This document shows positions 35,622 through 44,389 of a DNA stretch of 47,851 nucleotides, in pieces. Source of the DNA: Deltaproteobacteria bacterium (GTDB taxonomy: Bacteria > Desulfobacterota > Binatia > Binatales > Binataceae); contig JAJYRQ010000028.1 in NCBI GenBank assembly GCA_021794015.1, forward strand, positions 1-47,851, written 5' to 3'. How positions within the stretch are numbered: position 1 is the first letter of the stretch; each line of letters opens with the position of its first letter. A program made the position numbers and the translations under genes. The notes below the pieces were generated by a model. The model did no database searches. It was given only the letters and a program-made list of their open reading frames with translations, and was not told the origin of the DNA.

Positions 35622-35774
35622 GCCCTTGGTGGCTTACCCGGGCCTTGCGGCGGGACCGGGCAGTTGGAAAGTTTCGGTGGTCCGAGCGCCACTGTCAAGC
35701 CCTGTCGCCGGGCCGCTGCGGTTGGAGACGCTCTACCTCTCAGGCTAAACTCAAAGCCGAAAGTTTTGGCCTAA

Positions 35775-38225
35775 ATGCGTTCCCAGATGGACGAGCACTA
35801 CGATCCTAAGGCAATCGAACCGCGCTGGCAGGCCCGCTGGCGGGAAAGCGGCCTTTATGGTGTGGCGCAAGACCGGGCGCGGCCCAAGTTCTATCTGCTC
35901 GAGATGTTTCCTTATCCCTCGGGCGACGGCCTTTCGGTGGGCCACCTGCATAACTACGTTCCCTCCGACACGTTCGGCCGTTACAAGCGGATGCAGGGGT
36001 TTAACGTCCTGCACCCGATGGGCTGGGACGCCTTCGGGCTGCCGGCCGAAAATGACGCCATCCTGAAAGGGCTTCATCCCAAGCAGACGGTGCCGCGCTA
36101 CGCGGCCAACTTCAAGCGCCAGCTCGAGATGGTGGGATGCGCCTACGACTGGAGCCGCGAGATCAACTCCTCGCATCCGGACTACTACCGCTGGACGCAG
36201 TGGTTTTTTCTCCTGCTTTACCGGCGCGGCCTCGCTTACCGCGCCGTGGGCTCCCAGTGGTGGTGCGAGAAATGCCGCACCATTCTGGCCAACGAGCAGG
36301 TGGTCAACGGATGCTGCTGGCGCCATCCCAACACGGCCGTCACCCGCAAGGACCTCGAACAGTGGTATTTTCGGATTACCGCCTACGCCGATCGGCTGAT
36401 AGCCGACCTGGAAGGGCTCGACTGGCCGGAGCCGATAAAGCTGATGCAGCGCAACTGGGTCGGCCGTTCCGAGGGTGCCGAGTTGCGCTTCCCGGTGGCG
36501 GGCCACCCCGGGCGATGGATCACCTTCTTCACCACCCGGCCGGACACGGTTTTCGGCGTTTCGTTCATGGTGCTTGCGCCGGAGCATCCGCTGGTTGCCG
36601 AGATTACCACTGCCGAGCAGCGGGTGGCGGTCGAAGAGTATGTCGCTAAGGCCCGCCGTCAGAGCGAGATCGAGCGGCTCTCGCTGGTCAAGGAGAAGAC
36701 CGGCGTCTTCACCGGCGCCTATGCTCAAAACGTCTTCACCGGGCGGCCGGTGCCCGTCTGGGTTGCCGATTACGTGCTGATGGGCTACGGCTGCGGCGCC
36801 ATCATGGGCGCTCCCGGTGAAGACCAGCGCGACTTCGAATTCGCCCGCAGCTACGGCTTGGAAATACCGCGTGTGACGGTTGCGGCCGACGCAAGCCAGC
36901 CGCCTGCCGACCGGGCGTTCGAAGACTACGGCGTCACGGTCAATTCGGGCTTCCTGGACGGCATGCCGACCGCCGAGGCGATCCGCGCCGTTTGCCGCTG
37001 GGCCGAGGAACACGAAACCGGGCGCAGCGCGGTGAGCTACCGGATGCGCGACTGGCTGATTTCGCGCCAGCGCTACTGGGGAGCGCCGATCCCGATTATC
37101 TACTGCGCCGGCTCCTGCGGTATCGTGCCGGTGCCCGAAGAACAGCTTCCGGTGTTGCTGCCCGAGCTTAAGGACTACCAGCCTCCAGGCACCGGCCGCT
37201 CGCCGCTGGCCAATGTGCCCGAGTTTGTAGGCACGACCTGTCCGCGCTGCGGCGGGGCGGCCGAGCGAGAGACCGATACGCTGGACGGCTTCGCCTGTTC
37301 GTCCTGGTACTATCTGCGCTTTGCCTCGCCGCACTGCCGGGAAGCGGCCTTCGACCGTGCCGCGGTTGATTACTGGCTGCCGGTCGACCTCTATATCGGC
37401 GGCGCCGAGCACGCCGTGATGCATCTGCTGTACGCCCGGATGTGGACCAAGGTGATGTGCGACGCCGGGCTGGTCGGCTTTAACGAGCCGTTTTTGCGGC
37501 TGCGCAACCAGGGGATGATCTGGGCGGCCGACGGGCAGAAGATGTCCAAGAGCAGGGGCAACGTCGTTACTCCCGACGCGATGGTGGAAAACTACGGGGC
37601 CGACGCGCTGCGGCTCTGGGAACTCTTCATGGGGCCGTTCGAGGAGCCGACCAACTGGAACGAAAACGGCGTGGTCGGCGCGGCTCGCTACCTTGGCCGG
37701 GTCTGGAGCCTGGTCCGTCGCTATGTCGAGGCTGGAAGCCCGCCGGGGCGGCCCGGCCGCGAAACGCTTGCGCGGATGCACAAGACCATCCGCACAGTTA
37801 CCGATCATCTGGAACGACTACGCTTCAACACCGCACTTGCCGCGTTGATGGACTACCTGAACTACCTGGCGCCGGCGCCGCTTGAGGAGCTGGACCGGCC
37901 GGTGCTGGAGAGCTACGTCGTGATGCTCGCCCCGATGGCGCCGCATGTCGCCGAAGAGCTCTGGCTGGCGCTGGGTCATCAGCGCTCGGTCCACCTTGAA
38001 CCATGGCCGCGCCATGACCCTAAGCTGGTCCGAGACGAAGTCGTAACGGTGGTCGTTCAGGTGAACGGCAAGGTGCGCGACCGGCTACAGGTGCCCGCCG
38101 GAACCGCGCCCGACGCCGTGCGCGAGTTGGCGCTCAAGCGCGAGGCCGTGGCGCGCCATCTCGGGGGCAAAACGCCGGCCAAGGTGGTCTACGTCCCCGA
38201 AAAGCTCATCAGCTTCGTCGTTTAG
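35775..38225 (+). CDS. leuS: Leucyl-tRNA synthetase
   Basis: The 816-aa class I synthetase charges tRNA-Leu. The HIGH motif is in SVGHLHNY (GHLHN 56-60), KMSKS at 589-593 (GQKMSKSRGN), and the editing domain block TTRPDTVFGVSFMVLAPEHP at about 254-273, with the editing Asp region GYGCGAIMGAPGEDQRD. The zinc-binding CPRCGG block near residue 490 is intact. Length agrees with bacterial LeuS. ATG 35775 is used; ATG 35787 would also give a good start. Confidence 0.96.
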   Translation: MRSQMDEHYDPKAIEPRWQARWRESGLYGVAQDRARPKFYLLEMFPYPSGDGLSVGHLHNYVPSDTFGRYKRMQGFNVLHPMGWDAFGLPAENDAILKGLHPKQTVPRYAANFKRQLEMVGCAYDWSREINSSHPDYYRWTQWFFLLLYRRGLAYRAVGSQWWCEKCRTILANEQVVNGCCWRHPNTAVTRKDLEQWYFRITAYADRLIADLEGLDWPEPIKLMQRNWVGRSEGAELRFPVAGHPGRWITFFTTRPDTVFGVSFMVLAPEHPLVAEITTAEQRVAVEEYVAKARRQSEIERLSLVKEKTGVFTGAYAQNVFTGRPVPVWVADYVLMGYGCGAIMGAPGEDQRDFEFARSYGLEIPRVTVAADASQPPADRAFEDYGVTVNSGFLDGMPTAEAIRAVCRWAEEHETGRSAVSYRMRDWLISRQRYWGAPIPIIYCAGSCGIVPVPEEQLPVLLPELKDYQPPGTGRSPLANVPEFVGTTCPRCGGAAERETDTLDGFACSSWYYLRFASPHCREAAFDRAAVDYWLPVDLYIGGAEHAVMHLLYARMWTKVMCDAGLVGFNEPFLRLRNQGMIWAADGQKMSKSRGNVVTPDAMVENYGADALRLWELFMGPFEEPTNWNENGVVGAARYLGRVWSLVRRYVEAGSPPGRPGRETLARMHKTIRTVTDHLERLRFNTALAALMDYLNYLAPAPLEELDRPVLESYVVMLAPMAPHVAEELWLALGHQRSVHLEPWPRHDPKLVRDEVVTVVVQVNGKVRDRLQVPAGTAPDAVRELALKREAVARHLGGKTPAKVVYVPEKLISFVV

Positions 38226-38612
38226 CGTTGTGTCTCTCAGCTAAGGGACACGCTCAACCGTGCGTGCAGCCGATGCTTTCGTTCGGAACCGGGGCGCCTT
38301 TCGGCAAACGATCGGGGGTCGGCGTTATTTAGCGAGATGCGACACCAGTTCTGTCATCCGAGCTTATCCCGCTGTGCCGAGTTCCCTCGTTTATTCCTGT
38401 CCTGCTGAGCCAAGCGCAGCATCTACGCGAAGCGATTTGCCTGACAGCGGCGTGGCCAATCCATCGCCGCGCGTGGATTCTTCTCTGCACGGACTGCGCG
38501 CAGGCGGCGCAACGGAGCCTCGATGGCGACAAAAGCTTCCAACACTTGCCGCGGCGGGCAGATTTGTCCTACGCTTGCGCTGGCGGGGTAGCAAAAAGGA
38601 AACTCCTGCTCC
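38226..38612. other. Gene-free stretch with a decayed repeat
   Basis: About 390 nt after leuS with no convincing gene. The only recognisable element is at 38405-38447, a diverged reverse-complement copy of the 43-nt segment at 40275-40317 (shared CTACGCGAAGCGATTTG). Weak open frames here have no family features. The stretch probably holds eroded DNA from an old insertion that also left the VirD4 fragment next to it. Confidence 0.5.
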
Positions 38613-38939
38613 CATATCCAGGACTACGAGGGGGCCGAATTTCTGTTGAAGGCCTGCGGCGAATTCAGCGCGCTAGGCGGTTCGGTCACCGAGGGCCCCG
38701 GCTTCTCATCGAGCTGGGAGCACAGTTCGCGCTCGACGCACCACTCGACCAGCCGGCAGCAGGTCGCCCGCCGCCTCATCAAGCCCGAAGAGGTCCTCCA
38801 GGGCCTGCGATATGATGAATAGAGCGTGCTTATCCAGAACGCCCCGCCGCTCCGCTGCGCACGCGCCGTATATTTCCGAAGGCGCGAGATGGTGGCACGG
38901 ATCCAAGGCGGCAACGCCCGTGCGGGAGGCCGGCCATGA
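38613..38939 (+). pseudogene. VirD4/TraG-type coupling protein, C-terminal fragment
   Basis: Reading 38613-38939 gives HIQDYEGAEFLLKACGEF, then SRQQVARRLIKPEEVLQGLR, an in-frame TAG (38820-38822), then SVLIQNAPPLRCARAVYFRR. RPLIKPEEVL...vLIqNAPPir..k.rYy is the standard C-terminus of VirD4/TraG type IV secretion coupling ATPases. The nucleotide-binding domain is missing and one stop interrupts the frame, so this is a relic. Its TGA (38937-38939) overlaps the ATG of the next gene. Confidence 0.7.
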
Positions 38940-39580
38940 GTGTTGGTGGTGAAAACGCCGTGATCCTTACGAACATCTTGCTGGCGGCTTTCACCTTCCT
39001 GCTGGTTGTCGTTGGCGGTTTGCAGGTGTGGTTGTTGTTCGGCACTTTGCGCGCGACTCGCAAGGCCGCTGACGCGGCGAAGATGAGCGCCGATGCGCTC
39101 GTTGACAGTGATCGGGCGTGGCTTACTTTCGGAGAGGTCAAGATCCTCGATTTGGAACCGATGCCCGTTGGTGGAACTCCCAAAATACCGGGGGTTCAGT
39201 ATGGGCTTCAAAACTCGGGCAAGACTCCTGCTTGGCTGCTGCGCTGGAAGGCACAATTTAAAAAACTTAACTCCGAAGAGGAGCTACCGGTTGACCCTCA
39301 ATATGGAGAGGCCCGGGAGTTTCCAAACGGCGTTCCGATCGGGCCGGGTGGCTTTCGGCCGGAATCCATCGCGTTGGAGGGGGCGCTTAGCGAACAAGAG
39401 TTTACGCGCGTAAAGCGTCGGGAGCTGTTCTTGATCTTTTACGCTTTCGCTGAATACAGAGATGTCTTCAAGCGCACGCATCGGACCCGCCTGTGCTTGG
39501 TGTGGAACGAGCCCTCAGGCTTTGACCATTATCGTGGTTTTCGTTACGGAGGACCGTCCAACTATAACGAGCAAGGGTAA
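38936..39580 (+). CDS. Membrane-anchored protein of unknown function
   Basis: The 214-aa protein has one N-terminal transmembrane helix (about 10-36, ILTNILLAAFTFLLVVVGGL) followed by a cytoplasmic helical stretch RATRKAADAAKMSADALVDS and a beta-rich soluble part (WLTFGEVKILDL...). Such single-helix proteins occur often on mobile elements; function is unknown. The start codon overlaps the stop of the VirD4 fragment (ATGA), implying it was once co-translated with a coupling protein. The right copy of the 110-bp repeat lies 70 nt past its end. The frame is intact. Confidence 0.7.
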   Translation: MSVGGENAVILTNILLAAFTFLLVVVGGLQVWLLFGTLRATRKAADAAKMSADALVDSDRAWLTFGEVKILDLEPMPVGGTPKIPGVQYGLQNSGKTPAWLLRWKAQFKKLNSEEELPVDPQYGEAREFPNGVPIGPGGFRPESIALEGALSEQEFTRVKRRELFLIFYAFAEYRDVFKRTHRTRLCLVWNEPSGFDHYRGFRYGGPSNYNEQG

Positions 39581-39649
39581 AAACCGCGCGTGACCAGAAC
39601 TACTGGGTCGCGTGCGGTGTTGCGTGTTGAGAAGGTCGACTCCCTTGGG

Positions 39650-39759
39650 AGCGACAGTTTCGTTCCTGCCGGATTAGCTTTGGTGTGTCATTCCTGCGCA
39701 AAGAGGGCCCTTCGGCGGTCTTCAGAGCCCGCCCTGAGCTTGCCGAAGGGACGCCGAGG
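39650..39759 (-). repeat. 110-bp dispersed repeat, right copy (inverted)
   Basis: This is the reverse complement partner of 286-395, of the same length. It begins (minus strand) at CCTCGGCGTCCCTTCGGCA and ends at AACGAAACTGTCGCT. It sits after the orphan membrane-protein gene, as the left one sits after the KAP gene. Confidence 0.75.
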
Positions 39760-40113
39760 ACGGCGGCTGGTGCGCCAGGGCTTCCGGCGCAGCCGAGGCA
39801 TGGCGCGGCCGCCGGCGCGGGAACGATAAAGGTGGAGCGCACGCTTTTTCTGCCCCTCGCCCGCGCCAGTGGGAGAGAGCCTGCCCTGAGCCTGTCGAAG
39901 GGGCAAGCGGCGCGGCGGTTGCGCTCTCTTGCGCAACCGCCGTGACGCGCGGGTGAGGGTGCAGGCCTACGGAATCGGCACCCTCACCCCCGCCCTCTCC
40001 CAAAGGGAGAAGGGAAGGAAAGGCAGGCGCCGTCCTCTGCGTGCCTTCGACCGGACTCAGAGCTTGTGATCTTTTCGCGTGTGGTGTCGGGTTGGGTGGG
40101 GATTCCTGATCGA

Positions 40114-40250
40114 ATGGTCCGCCGCCAAGACAGAGGCGAGGTGGTGGAGATGGAAGAGGCGCCGAGGCTGCGGCTGGCAAACCGGCAACAACTGCGATGG
40201 GAGGCGGTTGATCTTGCTTCGCGGAACGAGCCGGGGCATCCGGCGCGGCG
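40114..40250 (+). pseudogene. Transposase N-terminal fragment (IS1182-like, tentative)
   Basis: The frame encodes EEAPRLRLANRQQLRWEAVDL then NEPGHPAR, resembling the opening of IS1182-type transposases (PRLR...RdQl......dL...d.pAR.vw). The similarity stops where the first direct repeat begins at 40245. The fragment is about 45 codons, too short to function. The family call is from memory and uncertain. Confidence 0.4.
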
Positions 40251-40391
40251 CAGGCGGGCGAGTGGGCTACGCTGCTGGCAGACAAATCGCTTCGCGTAGG
40301 CCCTTCGCTGCGCTCAGGGTGACAGGAAGGGAGGTGCAGGGTGACGGAAGCAAGGGGCGCCTGCGCGCAGCGGCCGCGCGCGGGAATGACA
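40245..40391 (+). repeat. ~147-bp direct repeat, copy 1
   Basis: Matches 40475-40620 across its whole length with few mismatches and one single-base gap. Offset is about 230 bp. The 43-nt interior (40275-40317) recurs, diverged and inverted, at 38405-38447. Confidence 0.8.
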
Positions 40392-40474
40392 AGGCAGGAG
40401 CGCCGCCCGCGCCTTCTTCTTTCCCTCTCCCATCGGGGGGAGAGGGGAGGGTGAGGGGGGCAGTTGCCGCAGCC

Positions 40475-40620
40475 GCGGCGCAGGCGGGCGAGTGGGCGGC
40501 GCTGCTGGCAGACAGATCGCTTCGCGTAGGCCCTTCGCCGCGCTCAGGGTGACAGGAAGGGAGGTGCAGGGTGACGGAAGTAGGGGCGCCTGCGCGCAGC
40601 GGCCGCGCGCAGGAATGACA
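40475..40620 (+). repeat. ~146-bp direct repeat, copy 2
   Basis: Second copy of the repeat at 40245-40391. Between the copies lies an 83-nt spacer containing a CCCTCTCCC/GGGAGAGGGG palindrome. Confidence 0.8.
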
Positions 40621-40626
40621 GAGGTG

Positions 40627-40660
40627 GCGCGTCCCGCTCCTGCTTGTCACCTCCGCGCGC
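40627..40660 (-). repeat. Dispersed GC-rich repeat module, right copy
   Basis: Reverse complement of 123-156 with three mismatches in 34 nt. Together with the 110-bp repeat it shows that both repeat islands are built from the same parts. Confidence 0.6.
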
Positions 40661-40912
40661 GTGGCCTGGACGCGGGAATGAGAGAGGGACCCGCGACCGA
40701 GCGGAGCCCGTGTAGCTATATTGCGCAGTAGTTAATAGGCAGAACGATGGCCCTGAAGACGGTGCCCAAGCGTTGCGCCCACCACTTGTGCACGTGGTAG
40801 ACCGGGCGATTGCTCTCTTATCGCGACCTTTCAGCTTCTGGTGCGTTGCCAATGCTCCAGCACTTGCGGGGCCAGGGGAGAAGAGGCCCCGGGCGCTCGC
40901 CGCGTAAGTCTA

Positions 40913-41440
40913 TCAAATCTTTGGACTTCGCCGCGTTGCGGCGGGCGAGGATGCTTGCGGCTCGGTGGCTCGACGGTGGCGGGGCAGAGAGTCGGCGTAG
41001 ACCGCCGCCGTAATCGCGAAAAGCACGAGGTCGCGGAGCAGGTCGAGCCACATCCGGCCGGCCGACGGCGCGCCCGAGCCGAAGCATCCGCAATCGATAA
41101 TCAACCCGCGCGCAAGCGCGGAGACCAGGGCCGCAGCGAAAAGTCCCGTCGCAATCAGTACGGACAGCGCCGCAGCGCTGCGCCGCCAGCCGATCGCCAG
41201 CAGCAGCCCCGAAAGGATTTCAAAGGGCGGCAGCCCCAACGCCAGCGCGCTCACCAGCACGCCCGGCAGAAGCCTGAACGACGCAATCGAGTCGGCAAAC
41301 GAAGCCGGATCGCCCAGCTTCGCCGCGCCGGCGGCAACAAACACGACGCCGACCGCGATGCGCGCCGCCGCCAGTGCAAGGCGCTTAAGTTTGCGGCCGG
41401 CGCCGGGACCGAAGCTAACGAGAGACCGGAAGTCGGGCAT
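40913..41440 (-). CDS. MauE/DoxX-like membrane protein
   Basis: The 175-aa protein has four hydrophobic helices and the MauE-type motif GLIIDCGCFG (Cys117, Cys119). MauE-like proteins take part in disulfide formation or electron transfer to periplasmic partners. ATG 41440 is preceded by GGGAGG at 9 nt; it overlaps the rhodanese gene by 26 nt, so the two are coupled. No methylamine dehydrogenase genes are present here, so methylamine use is not implied. Confidence 0.8.
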   Translation of the reverse strand: MPDFRSLVSFGPGAGRKLKRLALAAARIAVGVVFVAAGAAKLGDPASFADSIASFRLLPGVLVSALALGLPPFEILSGLLLAIGWRRSAAALSVLIATGLFAAALVSALARGLIIDCGCFGSGAPSAGRMWLDLLRDLVLFAITAAVYADSLPRHRRATEPQASSPAATRRSPKI

Positions 41441-41945
41441 CCTGCCACGCCTCCCATCCGCCGGTGAAGACCCGGACATTGGCGAACCCAAGGCTCAACA
41501 GTGCCCCGGCCACCAGTTTGCTGTCATGGCAGCTCCCGCCCGAGCAGTAGACCACGATCGGCCGGTCCCTGGCCGCGCCCAGGGTAGCGGACAGGCGCTG
41601 GTAGTCGGGGCCGAAGTTCTCGCGCGAAAGATTGAACGCGCCGGGGATGTGTCCCTCCCGGTAAAAAGAGGCGGCGCGGGCGTCCAGGACCAGCGGGCGT
41701 TGCTTGGCGAGGACGCGGCGGAATTGCTCGAGCCCGAGCGTCTGTGACCCCATCAGCTTGAACGGCGGATTCTTCACCAGCTCTCCAAGCTGGCGCACCA
41801 GGCGCTGCTCGGGTGTTTGGTAGGTGAGCACAAGCGGCCGTCCGCTAAGCCGGTTAAGGGCGAAGCCCAGGAGCAGCGAAAGCGCAGCCAAAGCGGCTAC
41901 CTCGGCAAGCTGCGACGAAAAGACGCGGGTTGGCGAGACATTCAT
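41415..41945 (-). CDS. Membrane-anchored rhodanese-domain protein
   Basis: The 176-aa protein has an N-terminal membrane helix (about 12-31) and one rhodanese domain: LVLDARAASFYREGHIPGA, then catalytic Cys134 in VVYCSGGSCHDS. Active-site loop CSGGSC is unusual only in its extra Cys139. It likely moves sulfane sulfur or acts in disulfide exchange outside the membrane. Coupled with the MauE-like gene; a thiol-redox pair is plausible. Confidence 0.85.
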   Translation of the reverse strand: MNVSPTRVFSSQLAEVAALAALSLLLGFALNRLSGRPLVLTYQTPEQRLVRQLGELVKNPPFKLMGSQTLGLEQFRRVLAKQRPLVLDARAASFYREGHIPGAFNLSRENFGPDYQRLSATLGAARDRPIVVYCSGGSCHDSKLVAGALLSLGFANVRVFTGGWEAWQDARLPVSR

Positions 41946-41996
41946 TTCACTTCGCTCGCCCCGCAGTAGAGCCTGCGCTGCGGGTAAGAGTTGCCG

Positions 41997-43520
41997 TCAT
42001 GCTCTCGTGACCGCTGCGGAGCCGCGCGTGGTTTCCGCGCCGGCGCTTGCCGGGCGCGGACGGTGGATGTAGAGCTGGTCGCCGCTGGGTCGCGAGCTGG
42101 TATGGAGGCGCGGCGGGTCCATCAGGTATTTGGCCGGGCGAAGATGGTCGCGGTACTGGCGCTCGTGGCCATAGACGCTGTTGAACTTCCAAAGCATCCG
42201 GATGAAATTGGTCTGGCCTCTGAGGAGCAGGCGCGCCGCTTCCGAACTAACCTGGCGCAGCCCGCGCCATCCCAGGTGTCTGCGGTTCAGCACCGCCTGG
42301 GTCTTGACCAGTTCCTGGTAGAACTTCCGCAAGGGCAACCGGGTCGGCAGCACGGCGTGTTGCAGGTCAAAGAGACGATAGTCGAGCGACGTCAGCCGGC
42401 GCGATTCGGTCAACCATGTCTCGGTGCCCGGATACGGGGTGGCGATGGTCAGATGGACGATCCCATAGACGTCCGTCGCCCATTCGCGAACCATCTCGAA
42501 ACGACGTTCGTCCCAGTCGGGCTCGACGATCAGGTTGATCGCCAGCGTGACGCCGATTTCCGCCGCCACTTCGATCGCCTTGCTGTTGATGCTGGTGGAC
42601 GATCGCTTGCGATGCAGCTTGAGGCCCTCCTCGTCGATCGCCTCGAGTCCCATGAACATGAGATCGAGGCCGAGGCGGTGCCAGTATTCGAAGACCTCGC
42701 GGTTACGGCAGAGGACGTCGGCGCGGGTTTCGAGATAGTAGTGTTTTCTGATTGCGCGGCGTTCGATTTCGCGGGCGATCGCCATCCCGTGCTCGGGATG
42801 AATGAAGGCGACATCGTCGACGATGAAAACGTTTGGCTCGGCGATCGAGGCGAGATCGCGCGCGACCGCCTCGGGCGACGCTTGGCGGTAGCTGCGGCCG
42901 TAGAAGGTCCAGGCGCTGCAGAAGGAGCAATCCCATGGGCATCCGCGCGTGAACTCGATGGAGGCGCACGGATCGAAAACGCCGATGAAGTACTTGCGGC
43001 GCCGAGCCGCAAGATCGCGCGCCGGCGCAAAGCGGTCAATATCCTTTATCAGCAGCGGCGCCGGGCCGGCGCCGCCGGCCGTTACAATTCCAGGCAGCTT
43101 GGCGAGATCGCGTTCGCCGATCGCTTCAAGCAGTTGCGGCGCGATCGCCTCGCCCTCGCCGCGCGCGACGCAATCGATTGCTCCTTCGCCATGGGCAAGC
43201 AACTCGGCGGCGATGAACGACCCGCTGTGGCCGCCGGCGAATATGAAGCAGTCCGGTCGCCGGCGCCTGATCTCCTTGGCGAGGTCCAGGACCTCGGGCA
43301 CATTGGCCAGGTAATTGAGCGAAAAGCCGAGCGCGCGCGGGTTGAATTCTTCAAGCTGGGCGAAAAGATCGCGCTGCGTGAAAACCTGGAGGTCGACCAT
43401 CCGCACCTCGTTCTTCGCCTCGCGCAGGGCTGCCGCCACGCGCTCCATTCCGAGCGGTTCGAGGCGCAGGTAAATTTCGTTGTACATCAGCGGGCTGGGA
43501 TGAACGAGTAGTACGCGCAT
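41997..43520 (-). CDS. hpnR: B12-binding radical SAM protein, probable hopanoid C-3 methylase
   Basis: The 507-aa protein has an N-terminal cobalamin-binding-like domain (LLVHPSP..., FAGGHSG at 95-100; no DxHxxG) and a radical SAM core with C194, C198, C201 (CPWDCSFC). From memory, FTRGCPWDCSFCSAWTFYG and FSLNYLANVPEVLDLAKEI closely match HpnR, which methylates hopanoids at C-3. The ATG has GGAGG 6 nt upstream. No shc or other hpn genes are in the window. If not HpnR, it is another class B radical SAM methylase. Confidence 0.75.
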   Translation of the reverse strand: MRVLLVHPSPLMYNEIYLRLEPLGMERVAAALREAKNEVRMVDLQVFTQRDLFAQLEEFNPRALGFSLNYLANVPEVLDLAKEIRRRRPDCFIFAGGHSGSFIAAELLAHGEGAIDCVARGEGEAIAPQLLEAIGERDLAKLPGIVTAGGAGPAPLLIKDIDRFAPARDLAARRRKYFIGVFDPCASIEFTRGCPWDCSFCSAWTFYGRSYRQASPEAVARDLASIAEPNVFIVDDVAFIHPEHGMAIAREIERRAIRKHYYLETRADVLCRNREVFEYWHRLGLDLMFMGLEAIDEEGLKLHRKRSSTSINSKAIEVAAEIGVTLAINLIVEPDWDERRFEMVREWATDVYGIVHLTIATPYPGTETWLTESRRLTSLDYRLFDLQHAVLPTRLPLRKFYQELVKTQAVLNRRHLGWRGLRQVSSEAARLLLRGQTNFIRMLWKFNSVYGHERQYRDHLRPAKYLMDPPRLHTSSRPSGDQLYIHRPRPASAGAETTRGSAAVTRA

Positions 43521-43675
43521 CGCCGCCTCCGTCGGAGTCTGCGGGGCTTAGGTTGTGAGTGGCTAATTCCAATTCCCCGTATAGGCTACCGGTTCGCGCT
43601 TTGCAAGCTTCCCATGCAGCGTTGGGCCGCCGCGGCTTGCGATGATGCCGTGCGCGCAGGGGGCGGCTGCCGGCT

Positions 43676-44389
43676 TCAGCCCAGGCCGAAAAAGGCGCGG
43701 CTAAGCGCGTCATCCGCCCGCAGGTCGGCCACCGTCCCTTCAAAGCGCGTCCGCCCGCCTTCGAGCATGAAGACGCGGTCGGCCAGTTCGAGAAAAGCCA
43801 CGTTCTGCTCGGCGATCAAAAGCGAGAGGCCTTGGCCCCGCAGCCGTTCGAGCAGAGCTTTCACTTCGCCCACCAAGAGCGGCGAGAGGCCGGCCGACGG
43901 TTCATCCATGACCAACAGGCGCGGACTTGCGGCGAGCGCCTTGGCGATGGCGAGCATCTTGCGCTGCCCGCCCGAGAGCGTGGCGGCGGCCGCGCTTGGG
44001 CGCTCGGCCAGGTCCGGGAAAAGGCGGTAGAGGTCTTCCTTTTGCGCTTGCCGGCGCCGGGGCTCGGCGAAAAGGCCCCCGATGCGGAGGTTTTCCTCGA
44101 CCGTCAGCCGAGGGAAAACGCCGACTTCGGACATGTAGGAGATGCCCCGGCGCACGCGCTGGTCGGGTCGCTCTGCCGTGACGTCGGCGCCTTCCAGAAT
44201 GACCTGGCCGTGCCAGGCGGGCAAAAGGCCGAGCAAGACCCTGAGCAGGGTGGTCTTCCCGGCGCCGTTGGGCCCGAGCAGCACCACGCTTTGACCTTGA
44301 CCGACGGCAAGGTCTACCTGCCACAACACCTGCACGCTTGCGTAGCCGGCTTCGATTGCGCAGAGCCGCAAAAGGTCATGGGCCATCAT
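43676..44389 (-). CDS. livF: Branched-chain amino acid ABC transporter ATPase LivF, second system
   Basis: The 237-aa ATPase has Walker A GPNGAGKTT (39-47), ISYMSEVGVFPRLTVEENLR (LivF hallmark), signature LSGGQRKMLAIAKAL and Walker B LLVMDEPSAGLSP. The ATG overlaps the livG stop (ATGA). It ends the second liv operon. Confidence 0.92.
   Translation of the reverse strand: MMAHDLLRLCAIEAGYASVQVLWQVDLAVGQGQSVVLLGPNGAGKTTLLRVLLGLLPAWHGQVILEGADVTAERPDQRVRRGISYMSEVGVFPRLTVEENLRIGGLFAEPRRRQAQKEDLYRLFPDLAERPSAAAATLSGGQRKMLAIAKALAASPRLLVMDEPSAGLSPLLVGEVKALLERLRGQGLSLLIAEQNVAFLELADRVFMLEGGRTRFEGTVADLRADDALSRAFFGLG

Larger units (their letters stand above)
39581..40912. other. Non-coding repeat island
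   Basis: About 1.3 kb with no intact gene. It contains the right 110-bp repeat, a pair of inverted CCCTCACCCCCGCCCTCTCCC-type segments (about 39960-40012 and 40426-40458), a short transposase-like fragment (about 40114-40250), a ~147-bp direct repeat and the right 34-nt module. The last ~200 nt (40700-40912) show nothing I can name. Confidence 0.6.

Noticed and set aside
35751..37808. Long open frame (685 aa) on the minus strand opposite leuS
   Set aside because: It is the antisense shadow of a high-GC gene; composition is His/Arg/Gly-rich without domains and leuS is certain.
40245..40620. CRISPR array
   Set aside because: Only two long copies, no short regularly spaced repeats and no cas genes.
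39685..40731. Several short open frames in the repeat island
   Set aside because: They fall on repeats in several frames, rich in Arg/Ala/Gly, without ribosome sites; treated as non-coding apart from one transposase-like fragment.
40913..41945. Methylamine utilisation cluster
   Set aside because: Only a MauE-like protein is present; no methylamine dehydrogenase subunits or other mau genes.
41991..43511. 506-aa open frame on the plus strand opposite hpnR
   Set aside because: Antisense shadow; the minus strand has the radical SAM cysteines and a good ribosome site.
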